Shown here piece by piece: positions 40,054 through 50,820 of a stretch of 64,000 nt of DNA. The stretch's first letter is position 1, and each line of letters starts with the position of its first letter. A program made the translations under genes and the position numbers. Under the pieces are notes generated by a model that saw nothing but the letters and a program-made list of their open reading frames with translations, made no database searches and was not told where the DNA came from. Location: contig NW_020312535.1 of assembly GCF_002999335.1 (NCBI RefSeq), positions 1 through 64,000 of the forward strand, given 5' to 3'. Source of the DNA: Cyclospora cayetanensis. Taxonomy: Eukaryota > Apicomplexa > Conoidasida > Eucoccidiorida > Eimeriidae.

Positions 40054-41859
40054 ATGGCAAATCGAGGTGCTGGCACTGCTTTGGGCAGTTCTGCCACGTC
40101 TTCTCCTGAGGCACCTTCTTCGTCTTCTTCACCATCTGGCACCTCTTCAACCCCCATGGCTGCAGCTGACCAAACTTCATGCAATGCCCGCGGTCTTTTC
40201 CGCTTAGGGCCCCGTTCTCTTCATTCTCTTAGGCGTCTTAAGGAGCTGGAAGAGGCGGATGCTACCTTAGGTACTCTGCAGGGAAGTGAGTTTTCGAGAG
40301 CAGAACCGAGTGATTCAATAGGGTCTACAGGTGCCGCCACAGCTCCTGAGGATGCTGCGGACGGAGGCTCGGATAGCGATGATGATACATTTGAGGTGGT
40401 CAGAAGCATGAAGGATCTGCAACGCATGCGCGGAGGGCCACGGAAGGGCTTGGATGTTCGTGCTGGACTAGAGGAAGTAACCGAGGAGAACGAAGATGAG
40501 GAGGAAGAAGACGCTATGGGCCTCCTTGAGAAGAATTTCGCCGCCGGGGGCCCTGGATCTGGCTCAGATCGACACTTGTGAGAACGCTTTTAGGATCTAG
40601 GACGCTGAGAGAATGGGAGAGGGGGGGCCTGGCATCCCGTTGTTGCTAAGAAAAAGATAGTACTTTGTAGAGAAGCAGCCCCGGGCTGACGCTGGTACGG
40701 TTTTTCATGTGCGTGTCCGAATCAGGGAGGAGTTTCTGCGCGAGAGAATGAAAAATAAAGAGCACGAAAGTCGCGAGGAGAGGGCCATAAGGGAGCATGA
40801 TGTGGTAGACAAGATGCGGGACCTGTACGCCATCCCAGACCACTTGAAGGTAAACCGGGGACGGCTTCTGCACGAATGTATGAGCTCCAGCTTCACATAG
40901 TTGCTTGTCTGCATAGGACCCGAACTGATTAGACCTTTCAAATAGTGGCTGCGTGCAGCTGCATTCATTCGCATTGTTCTCAATGAACTGAGAAGCTCTG
41001 ATTCAGCGTTTGTTGTTTGCTCTGCTGTTTGCATGGGGGCCCCAGGTAGCTGACAAAACAGAGGTATACAAGGATCAGATGAACTGGGTCACAGGCCTTG
41101 TCGAGGTCGAGCTTCCGATGGAGTGAGTGCATACAGGGTGTCAGAGTAATGCGTGTCTAACGGGAGTATGCTGGAAATTTATAGGGCCTAGAGCTAATCG
41201 GTGGAAGACATGGCCACGTAGTACGTGCGGCCGAATTTGAGCATTTGTGCTCCGTTTTGTGGGTTGGGTTGCAGGAACAAACTGAAGAACATTGAGGCTA
41301 CGGAAAGGGCTAAGCGCCAACTCCTTCGAAAGGGTTTGCTTGAAGAAGCGTGAGTCCCAACTTGCGCAACTGTGCTACTTAACAACCGGCGATAGAGCCG
41401 CAAGCGCGCGCACATGGCCGATGGTGCAAGTTGCACCACTGGCACACCCTCATGTTGCAACCATCAGTGTTTGTACATTCAATTTATTGCGATGCCACAG
41501 CGAGGAAAACCCAGATGACCCTGATGTTGTTCGAAAAACCGCCTTTGGACAGCGTTATACTTGGTACATTCCGGATTACCAGTATAAGAAGAAGCATGGT
41601 CCACAAGTGAGGCAGTGCTGAAATCTGCAACCCGCCTATCACCAGTGTCTATATAACTTAATTCTGCTGCACATTGACCATGGTGGTGTTACTGGTTCCA
41701 TCGTTGCGCGCAATTGGATGTCACACTTTACGGTTTCCGGTTTCGTGCGACAACTCGCAGGCACAAAAGGCCCGGGATGGGCATGAGGTCAAGCAGTTTG
41801 CGAAAAGGACGAAGCGGATGAATGAGGGCAGAGGCAGAGTTGGCATTGCGCCTATGTGA
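40054..41859 (+). CDS. HCA59 / C9orf78 / Tls1-family protein (splicing-associated)
   Basis: Family members bind spliceosomal components and influence splice-site choice and telomere/heterochromatin maintenance in yeast and human; nuclear location expected. Six exons in phase, 334 residues: 40054-40577, 40726-40849, 41046-41122, 41275-41349, 41501-41606 and 41761-41859 (TGA). The N-terminal half is disordered: a Ser/Thr/Pro tract, an acidic stretch (EENEDEEEEDAMGLLEKNF) and an Asp/Ser patch (SDSDDD). The conserved core is DKMRDLYAIPDHLKVADKTE...NWVTGLVEVELPMENKLKNIEATERAKRQLL, matching the human ELPENIRV...GIPEVDLGIDAKIKNI...TEDAKARLL block. The tail ends KQFAKRTKRMNEGRGR, like the family's basic KMNRR end. 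The first in-frame ATG is used. Confidence 0.85.
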
Positions 41860-44585
41860 GCACCTGTGATTCGCGCTTCGTGGAACGGTATCTTATGCCA
41901 GGAATGCGCTCCCCAGGTGTACTGCTACCCACGGAACCGTAAAAAGCCATTAGCAGGTGTTTTGGCAGGCCAAAGGGGGCAGCAGTGGCGGTTCACCTTT
42001 TTCAAGCTTGGCACGGACGTTAGAGGAAAGACGAATTTCCACGACGGCCACCAGGTGTCCACAGGTGTCCGTATCATTCTTCCTTACGTTGTAGGCAGGG
42101 AACTTTTACATAGTGGTGCCAAATGAAAAGCCCTTTTGCCTATAAAGGAGATAGTAAGTGCCAGCATACGTTCGGAGGAACGGGAAGCACATGTTTCTTG
42201 CGTGGGGCTTAAATATAGTGTTTGTTCCACTTAGTGTATCTACAAAGCGAACTACGCAAGAATTCTTTGCTTTAAGGCATTTTCTGAGAACTAAACTGAT
42301 TATTGGTTGGATCTAATCCGGATTTGTGGCAGACACGACTGGCCGAAGCTACCGTGGCACTTATATGAGTTCTAGCCCGCGAGCCATTCCCACGCTTTCA
42401 TATCAACGCCCTCAGCCCACCTTAAAACTCTTGCGTGATGGAAATTTGGGACAGTACAGCAAGGGCCATTACCTTTTGTTAGGAAACCAGTTGAAAAGGA
42501 TCGTCAAACCCGCGACAGCTGCAGGGTCATGTCATGAGCACTACAGCAGTCTAATGGATGTTCTCGGGATGGCAGCCCAGGAGACTACACATGTAGCAGA
42601 CTGAAAGGAGCTCCCTTTTCTGCGAGCACCATCTTTCTCCTAGCATATTAGGGCTCCGAACAATCTGGCGTGCTACTTGGTCCAAAAACCACTATAACTT
42701 AACACATCGTGAGCCAGAAGTAACTACACAGGCATACAATGTTACTAGGCAATTACCTTTGCCGGAATCACTCGCCTTCGGCTCACCCATGTGAATAGGC
42801 ATTGGGGAAGATTAAAGATGATAATCGCGGGCTTCAATAGGACGTGCTGTGGGGTTACTGATCCTGTTCGCGCCTTATGGAAGCCGACTAGAGGGTAGTA
42901 TTGATGCGGAAAAGCACAGCTCATTAGGCGTACGTAACATTAAGCAACATGCACCTCGATGAGCACCACGAGGATCTGGAGGCATCCAACGAGTCTACAT
43001 AAGGGCAAGGCATTTCCAAGAATTTGTTGCCGTGGCAATATAAGAAACCCTGTTCAGAGCTTCGAATTATAGCGCTCTTGTCATACAGTTTGGCTCTTGT
43101 CAACAGGCGGCTGCTTCCACAGGTGTTCAAGTAAAGCTTTACCCCAGGGGCCAAACGTATGTGGTATTGTCAACGATCTAGCACATGCCTACAGAACGTG
43201 GCTGACGCAGATGCCCCCGCGCAACTGGTGTGTTGAAGTGTACTGCTATTCGACAAGCTGGTGGGGGGAACTGGCAGTCCCCACAGGCGTGCTCGTGTCT
43301 AAACAGACTAAAGCTCATCTTCTGCGTATCCTTGCTACTGGGAGAAATACATACAGGGCCCGCAAGCAGAGCAGTGAGCTCAAAATAACATATTTCTTTG
43401 CCCCTCTCTTCTCCCGGCGGCTTTTTGTGGCTGCGGTACCTCGCAAATGTGTGTACCCTGTCATTCGTTGAACTACTGATGAATGCCCTTCGAGTACCAA
43501 CGTATAATGCTTTAATGCACAGTTTCCTTGACGGTGGGGTGGGCGAAGAAAAAAAACGTACTTGCATATTCCCACGGCATGTAACCAGCTAGTTTGGCTG
43601 TTTGTGCTTATTGCCTCCACGCAGTCGTGGGACCCAGCATGACTACACACCTGTAAACACGCGGGATATGGTTCATTAGCGCTACACCATCATGTGGCCT
43701 TTGCCTAAGCTTCATCGTTATGCAGCGGTGAACTAGTGAATGTGTTCCACCTAGTGCGTTGGCATTAAGTCATCCGCCGCCTCGGAACACACAAGCGCCA
43801 AGGCGCATTGACGTTAACATGCCAGGGTCAAGCAAAATTTGGATAAACACCTATTCGAAGGATACCTACACCCACGCGACCACAAGGCGCTGAGTGGACG
43901 CAGCGGCTTCGCTGGGTCTTATGTTATTGCAGCAAAGGAGATGCAAAACCCCGGAAGCAGTTTGAGCCTCTGGTATTCGCTCTCCTAAAAGGACGACCCT
44001 CAGATTCTACAAGTGGATCACTGAAGTGACATACAGCTAGCCTGTTGATCAAGCAACAAGAGCCGGAGCCGCACAATACATACGAAATAGAAGGCTTTTC
44101 GCCCTACTCTTGCACAGCGCCCCTACGGGCAACGCATACTACGCTGAGGGGGCGAAAGGAGCTTGCCGCCGCCAAATACTATTAATACGTGCAAAACGGT
44201 GTATTACCCATATACAGATTGACAGCGAAAGATACGGACACATCCAACAAAAAAAAAAGCGGAGTTTACACTGCAGGAGGCCCTGTTTCACCACGATCTG
44301 TTTATCCCACACAACTAGGGGACTGTGCATACGCTACCTAGGATTAGCGCTGTATAAATATACCGTTTCGGTGAGCGCCGACGACGAAGGCATATGGCCT
44401 TGCAACTAAAAAAAACCTACCATTCAGGCCAAATAACTAACCGCCACGGACATGGGACTGCGTACTGGGCAGTTCAGTCCATAAAGCTACAGAAATGCGC
44501 GCAGTCGCCCCCTTTACATTCGCAATGCGGATCATTCAACCCGTAGCAGCACATAATGCAGCTACTGCCTTTGCTCGTTCTGTAA
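41860..44585. other. Intergenic, no gene recognised
   Basis: Convergent spacer between the HCA59-family gene (+) and the syntaxin-like gene (-). Open frames of 85-130 codons (such as 41866-42126 and 43097-43471, both plus) lack recognisable motifs and consistent splice sites. A short poly-A run (44248-44258) and an A-run at 44408 are the only simple sequences. Confidence 0.5.
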
Positions 44586-47102
44586 TCACCTGGGATGGAA
44601 CGGAATCACAGGCTGGAGGCCTGGGATACCGATGGATACCCTCAAAGAGGCAGGCTGGGCGTCGTCCCCCCTTCTGTTGCTGCGGCTGCTTGCGGAATTC
44701 CTCTTGCTACTTGCTTGGCGGGAAGCCTCTCTGGACTCATCTTGATGCTCCTCGCCTTTCTCGTTGCTCCCGACCGCACGCCCGTGGGTTGGGCGGGCAG
44801 TGTCTGCGCCTCTCGCAGTGCTCCTTTTAGCGGAGTCTGCCGTGATGTGGCGGCGGCCTTCTGCCGTTGCGCCACTCGTCTCAAGCATGGAACTGCCCTC
44901 TGTCGTCCTCTTGATGTCATACAGGGGCCTGCTAGAGCATACAGCTGTCCTCGGCTGGATTCCCGGAACATGCAAACCGTTCCCTGAGGATGTGAATGCA
45001 CTTGCTACGCCGCCAGCAGAGACCCCCATTCTAGTAACTTCTGACGAACGTTTGAGACGCTGCACCCTCTGGCACCTCGCTGATCTAGCAACCGCGTCTA
45101 TCCGATCTCTATGCCTTCCCCGTAAAGCAGCACCAGAGGATATGCCGGCAACAGCACCAACAACGGCTCCCACAGCCGCGCCCACGGGTCCACCCGCAAT
45201 GGCACCAACGCTCACCCCCACTAGCGCAGCAGCACCTCCTCCCTGCACCCCCCACCAGCGGCTTTTGCCGCGCGCTGCGGAAGCCAACTCTCCAACTCCT
45301 GCTGCAGTATGATCTGCTGCTGCTCCGGTCTGCTCCTCCGCTACATGCAAAAGCTCTGTGCTCTTCCCCACATCGGCTGCTACGTGCAGCTGCAACTCGC
45401 GCAGCGCGGTGACGCAGCGCTCTACCTGCTGCAGCTGTTTCAGCTGCTCTTTCCTCTCAGTAAGAATCTGCTGCTTCTCGTAATCCTCATGGACTTCGAC
45501 CAAAGCAGCGGCCTCCCACAGGCCTCTTTCTGGGGACCGTCTTGGGGCACTCCTGGCACTGGGGGGCCCAATAAGGAGTGGAGGGAGGCCCTGTGCACAC
45601 CCATGTTGCCAGATGCCTCCTGAGTTCCTACTTGAAGAAAAGCATCCATCAAGCTCCTTCTCCGCCTCCTCCTCAGAACCCCTCTCTGGGCTCCACAAGA
45701 TGCTGGCGGTCCTCTTTCGCCTCTGTGGGTGCTCAAAGTGTGATCCATAAACAGATAATCTATATCGGGAACCTAGAGGGTTGCAGTGCCAGGTGATGCG
45801 AGCAGGCACGTCGTCCTTCGAGAGGCCATCCACACACCTGACCTCACAACCCGCCGCCCCACCACTGCTGCTCCTCCTGCGGGTGCTATTGCTTCGAGCT
45901 GCTTCTGCTTCCTCGGGAGGTTTTAACGCTCGGGCAGGTTCCCGTAGCAGCTCAGCATTTGACTGAACAAGCCGCAAAAGTCGCGAGTATTGTTGTTGCT
46001 GCTGGGCAAAATCGCGGCGTAGCTTCGCCAAAAGTAAATCAGTGCCAACTGCCGTACCATCGGTGGAAGGCGATTCCAGCAGCAAGGAGGAAAGGCGCGC
46101 ATGCAACGACTGACAAACCACAACTCCTTCGGCAACAGATCGCCTTAGCTGCTGAGCTTCCTCCAGCCGCAGCTTCTGCTGCTGCAGCATGAGGCCAGTC
46201 TTATCGAAAGCGCCCGAGGGCTTCCACGACCTCTCTCCGGTCATCCGTTGCTGCCTCTGTTGTTGTTCATGCTGGTATTCTGTAGCATCAAGCTCCTCCT
46301 GCTGCACCTGCCTCTGCAGCCGCTGCAACTGTCGTTCCGTCCGCTGTACAAAAGACGCATAGTCGCGTAGTAGCAAAGCAATATCCGGAGCTGATAATGG
46401 AGGGACTTGCGGTTTCTTTGCACCGCAACCTGCGCTGCTACTACTGGCACTGCTGGTGCTGTTCCCCCTGCTGCTTTCGTTGGCGCATCTGTTGTTCTTC
46501 CCGTTTTTGAATGTTTCGCCGTCATTCGCACGATCCGGCGACGCAGCAGCTGGGTTTAAGTGATGCTGCGATGATACAGAAGGGCCCACATCGCAAGCAC
46601 CGCCGCCAATACTTTTGCAGCCAGTCCTGCAGCTTGTGCTGCCGCTGTTTTCCCTGCCCCTTCTAGCGCCGGTGCTTTCCTGAATAACTGTGTTGGAACT
46701 GGTTGAGATAGCACCCTCAGAAGGGCGACGAGGAACCGCGCGGATGCTATCGCCACTGTCAGTCTCGATGGGTCCTCCTGTTTGCTTTTGGAGTGGTGGC
46801 TCTGCGACACTCCGAGTAGCAAACGTGTAAGATAACCGCCCCTTCAAGACCAGCGGTGCGGCGGTATGTTGCTGGTGCTGCTGCTGGCTTCCCCCCTCCT
46901 GCTCCTGTTTGAGGATCTCTGGAGGAGCCTGCCCGGGAGTCCCTTTCATAGTTCCTTGTTTAAACTGCTCTGGCTTGCATAACTCCACCAAAGTAGCAGG
47001 TGCTGCAAGAGCTGGCTCATGTGCTGCCGCGTGCGGAGGCGTTACCGCAGCAACCGCACGATAACCTTCCCCTGGCCCAGTCTTTGTCCACGCATGCTGC
47101 AT
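44586..47102 (-). CDS. Syntaxin-like Qa-SNARE with glycine-zipper membrane hairpin
   Basis: Membrane-fusion SNARE, single long exon, 838 residues from the first ATG; an open frame continues to 47204 without ATG, so an upstream exon may exist. Order: long Ala/Gln/Ser-rich N-terminus; coiled region from LLLRDYASFVQRTERQL to LRRDFAQQQQQYSRLLRLV (about 235-400), resembling an Habc bundle of endosomal syntaxins; low-complexity middle; SNARE-like heptads at about 537-615 (YEKQQILTERKEQLKQLQQV ... STELLHVAEEQTGAAADHTA), with Gln in EEQ at the expected central-layer place; then about 622-660 a Gly/Ala/Val stretch, ALVGVSVGAIAGGPVGAAVG continuing to a second pass, recalling the double glycine zipper of syntaxin 17. 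A basic cytosolic tail of about 175 residues follows, far longer than usual. Ends TGA; a GTGATT overlapping the stop could be a donor. Function is inferred from motifs only. Confidence 0.65.
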   Translation of the reverse strand: MQHAWTKTGPGEGYRAVAAVTPPHAAAHEPALAAPATLVELCKPEQFKQGTMKGTPGQAPPEILKQEQEGGSQQQHQQHTAAPLVLKGRLSYTFATRSVAEPPLQKQTGGPIETDSGDSIRAVPRRPSEGAISTSSNTVIQESTGARRGRENSGSTSCRTGCKSIGGGACDVGPSVSSQHHLNPAAASPDRANDGETFKNGKNNRCANESSRGNSTSSASSSSAGCGAKKPQVPPLSAPDIALLLRDYASFVQRTERQLQRLQRQVQQEELDATEYQHEQQQRQQRMTGERSWKPSGAFDKTGLMLQQQKLRLEEAQQLRRSVAEGVVVCQSLHARLSSLLLESPSTDGTAVGTDLLLAKLRRDFAQQQQQYSRLLRLVQSNAELLREPARALKPPEEAEAARSNSTRRRSSSGGAAGCEVRCVDGLSKDDVPARITWHCNPLGSRYRLSVYGSHFEHPQRRKRTASILWSPERGSEEEAEKELDGCFSSSRNSGGIWQHGCAQGLPPLLIGPPSARSAPRRSPERGLWEAAALVEVHEDYEKQQILTERKEQLKQLQQVERCVTALRELQLHVAADVGKSTELLHVAEEQTGAAADHTAAGVGELASAARGKSRWWGVQGGGAAALVGVSVGAIAGGPVGAAVGAVVGAVAGISSGAALRGRHRDRIDAVARSARCQRVQRLKRSSEVTRMGVSAGGVASAFTSSGNGLHVPGIQPRTAVCSSRPLYDIKRTTEGSSMLETSGATAEGRRHITADSAKRSTARGADTARPTHGRAVGSNEKGEEHQDESREASRQASSKRNSASSRSNRRGDDAQPASLRVSIGIPGLQPVIPFHPR

Positions 47103-48225
47103 TATGAGCAGTGGGCAATGCCACCTATGCTCGAGCTCCAGTGGCTGCAACTGCGCCTGCTGGTGCAGCTGTCTGGCAGCAGCCGCTGCACGCGCGTGGG
47201 ACAAACACGAGGACTCCTAAAGGCAGTTCAAGCTTTGAGGTCCATTCCGTGTGTACAAATCGGCATACATGTAGCATTAAGGAATTAACACATCGTCTAG
47301 AAGCGTAGGAAGGCGATCGCCACAGTGGCTGTTGCCTTAGGCCCCAAAGCGATGCTTTGTGGTTGAAGGTGGCGGTGGAAAATCCACAAGAAATTCGATG
47401 GTCTTTGATTCCAAATAAGCTCCCGAGATACAAACAAGTGACTATTTCTGCAAACTGGGCGCAAGTTGCGTTGGTAGCATTCTCTTCGCCGCGGCGCTCA
47501 GTGGGACTTCACAGCAGCGAAGGACAACATCCACATGCATGGGCAGAGCCGGACCAACAGCACCAAGCCAGGAACCCATTTAAGCCTATAAAAGTAAGGA
47601 TAATCTTTATGATTCCTACGTAGAGTGCAATTATTCTAGGTGAAGTAGAGGGTTTCATGCAACTTCCTCTTTTCTATGCACGTAGGAGAGGCAATAGGTC
47701 CTCTCTTTGAGTCCCTATAGTAGCTAGTGCTTTTAGAACGGTTGAACTCATTTGCGGCATTCAGATAGACTGCACCGAGCATTGAAAAGCCCTTCAAATA
47801 GCGAGGCTTTAGCGCAATGCAGCCCACGTCTCTATCACAGGATTTGTAGGGAGCCGATGCAGCGCGACAAAGTACACTCGAACACTTTCTGCAAAACGAA
47901 TTTCATATAAGTGCAGATTGGTAACAAATCGACGAATCTGTGTTCATGTTACTTTTCCAATGCAGAGTATTGCTTGCTGCATACCGAAAGTCGCAGGTTT
48001 GTGTGCTTGTGTGCTAAATACGATGTGCGACTATCTGCGTTTGCTTGAAAAGCTTGTAGAGTGCAGCTACAAGCACACCAAATATATTTTTTCCTCATGC
48101 CGGCAATTCTAGGGGTCTTTGGCGGGGGAAGGATGAAGCGCTTGGATAAAATGTTTGCTAAATTGCTTGTATAAATTTTTGGAAACGTATGCCAACTTCC
48201 CTTAAGGTTTAAATTGAATCTGAAG

Positions 48226-48736
48226 CTAATTGACTCTTTGCAGAAATTCGAGACAGTAGTAAAGTGCATAACACCGCATGTTTCGATGGAGTGCCTCCAC
48301 AGTTATCCAATGGCCGAGGATGCGGTGGGATGTCAGATTTCCCTTGAACAGTTGTCTGGCTTGGATAATGTTGTCTGGTGATCCAATAATCTGGACTTTT
48401 CTGGGAACAGTCCAGGAAGAGTATGTTTCATGGCGATGGAAGTAGGTGGTGGCACAACGCCTATTGGGGAGGCCGAGGCAGACCATAAGCAAATACAAAC
48501 GCATTAGCACCGTACCTGGTAGGATGCCACCATTTTCAGCCAAAGAAGTTATCATGAATGTGTTCAGAAGGCTGTGCTGACCAAAAAACAAATGGAGGTT
48601 TTAAAGGGGGCAAATATTTGAAGAATTTGCTGCCCAGTCGGAAGAGTATTTTGAGGTTCCATTTAGGGTCACCTTTTGAAGACCATTCCTTGTAGACTCG
48701 ATACAAGCTTGATACCGAGTTAAAAATTGTTTTCAA
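48226..48736 (-). pseudogene. Reverse-transcriptase-like remnant (possible Ty3/gypsy pol)
   Basis: Two overlapping minus-strand frames read like scrambled RT palm sequence. MVCLGLPNRRCATTYFHRH resembles the conserved 'pfGL.naPatFq..M' block, and about 60 residues later SHRILGHWITVEALHRN resembles 'V.fLGH.it.eGi..n'. The intervening catalytic YxDD is not preserved. The frame is broken by stops and shifts. It lies on the same strand as, and downstream of, the protease-like fragment at 50.5-50.8 kb. Assignment rests on motif spacing seen by eye. Confidence 0.35.
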
Positions 48737-50539
48737 AGGAGTTCCCGTCTACCCCAGGCATCACCTTTTAAAGTACCGAACGGTGGGAAGATGGTAAGCT
48801 AGGCTGCGACGTGGCTGCATTATGCATACACTCAGAGCATCCGCAGGTAGTTGCGCAAAGCATATTGCACGCATGCACACACCATTCCGTCTTGCCATGG
48901 CCATGAATAACCAGCGCTACACTGTCTTTTCAGAGCCATATGAACAGACCAGCAAAATAGGCAATATTTCAAGCGGTTTTTTTGGTATATAGTCAGTGCA
49001 TTAGAAAGTGCCTAAGCGTACCTACGGCCGGTGCACCTTCCCTTCCATTTTGAAGCACACGACTGCGTTATTCCAAAATGTGCCCCTCAAACCCAAACGC
49101 ATGTACGGTAACAGGAGAGTTTCCGCCCTATCGCCACTCCCTAGGCGCGCAGGAATGCGTTTGCATTGCAAATGAGACAGTCACAGTGGGCACCTGGCCT
49201 TGAAGCGAAATAACAGAGAAGATAGACAAACACTAGCCATCACCAACCGAGGAGGATCGTGCCAGCGTGATGTTCAACTGTCGTCGGGGCGCTGAAATGT
49301 GTGAGCCTCCGGCTAAGAGACAAAAGAAAACAAGTAAATTGTGTTTTGTGAATGTGAAGAGCATAAGAACACACACTAGTTCCGCAGTGCGCCATGCCTG
49401 ATACAGCAATTTCTGCACATCGATGCAGTCAGTGTAAGCAGCATATTCGATTTCCAGGCCCTTAGTAGGCAGAAGCCTGATTATGCGAAAACGAGAGTGG
49501 CTGCTCGTATGTTTTGAGTACAGCGAACACTTTGACAAGTATAACCTGGACTTGCTCAAGTAATTATCGGAGAAAAAATTTCACGCAGGCCATGTGCTGA
49601 AGACGAATGAATAACAGGAAAACCGAAAAGCACCGTTCATGCCGGCTAGCATTGAAGACCAAACAGAGCCCCGAACAGCTTCGCACCTGCAACCAAGTCC
49701 GCAACTGCCCTTCGCCAGCAAATATGGCTGGCCTTCCCACCCGAGCTCACTAGAGCGTCTAGTCTGGTGTGTCCTCCGTGATTAATTGCCATACAGTCCA
49801 GCACCACGCCACTCTCTGTTGGTCCGCTGCGCTCAAGCGGGTCGCCTGCTGCGCGGCACCGTTCGTATCTAGATCGGACAGATTTAGCACTTGGGGGGAT
49901 ACAATATTGACAGTTGCATGGTGCCTCCAATTTCGGGGCACACGGAAGCGGAAAAAGTATCAGTGCGTGAGAGAACTGCAGATGGTCCGAGTCACCTGAT
50001 CGCTAGTGCCTTTGTCGGGTAACTTTCTGATGCACCAAGTACAGCTTGCTGACCCAACAGAAACAAATTTACAGGCTTGAAGCACAAACCCGACCCCCCC
50101 TTGCATAACTCCGTGCTTGTCCCTCTTAAGCTTTGTGCATACATTCGCTCGCCGTAACCAGCAGCTCTCTAAACGTTTTTATTGTGAAGAGTGGCTGGTT
50201 ACCCCAGATTACCAGGTCTAGGGCTGTATCGGCGAAGAGCTCCTCAGTGTAGACCAGCGCTGCGAGAGACCAACAAGGTTCGTGTTGTTTCGCGGCTAAA
50301 ACTCTATCTAGATGTAATTATGAATTACCTCTGTCATATCCACTAAGTTGGACAGCGCGCTTGAAGCGCTCTTCTCTTACTGCTCTGCTTAGTCATTTGC
50401 GTAGAAACTGTATTTGACCTTGTTGAGGAACCGGCTCGACCTTCTTCACCGTAGATGAAATACGCGTTGAATTTGAGACAGCAGGCCGCTTTCGTCAACC
50501 AATTCCTGACACCATAATGTGTGCTGCATGTAGCTGTGA

Positions 50540-50820
50540 CTACATAAACGTTTTCCCTTTGGCCACACATGGCACACCTAGGATCACGTCATCGAGCGCG
50601 GGTCTGACATGTAAGTCACCAATCACGGTGATATTGCCCAATTCCAATCTGAAATGACACTTCTCTGCCGCCGATGTGCTGAACCCTGCATTCCACCACG
50701 CTTTAGTATGCCTGAGGTGACGGGTGAATAGGTAGATTACACTTCTGCGCTGTCTCCTTTTATAGCAGATCCACTTCACATCCACTGGCAAGAAATGCTA
50801 GCAACTTTGACCCATAAGTG
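50540..50820 (-). pseudogene. Retroviral-type aspartic protease remnant
   Basis: SKLLAFLASGCEVDLL resembles the active-site strand of retroelement proteases (hydrophobic-hydrophobic-D-S/T-G-x-x-x-x-h-h), with the catalytic Asp apparently replaced by Ala. After a stop, the overlapping frame gives EKCHFRLELGNITVIGDLHV then ALDDVILGVPCVAKGKTF, matching the C-terminal 'DvILGmpwL' motif. The two halves are separated by about 45 residues. Clearly inactive. Confidence 0.45.

Noticed and set aside
39753..40184. 143-codon minus-strand frame
   Set aside because: Antisense to the Ser/Pro/Glu-rich first exon of the HCA59-family gene.
44764..45312. 182-codon plus-strand Pro/Ala/Thr-rich frame
   Set aside because: Antisense shadow of the syntaxin-like membrane hairpin and SNARE region.
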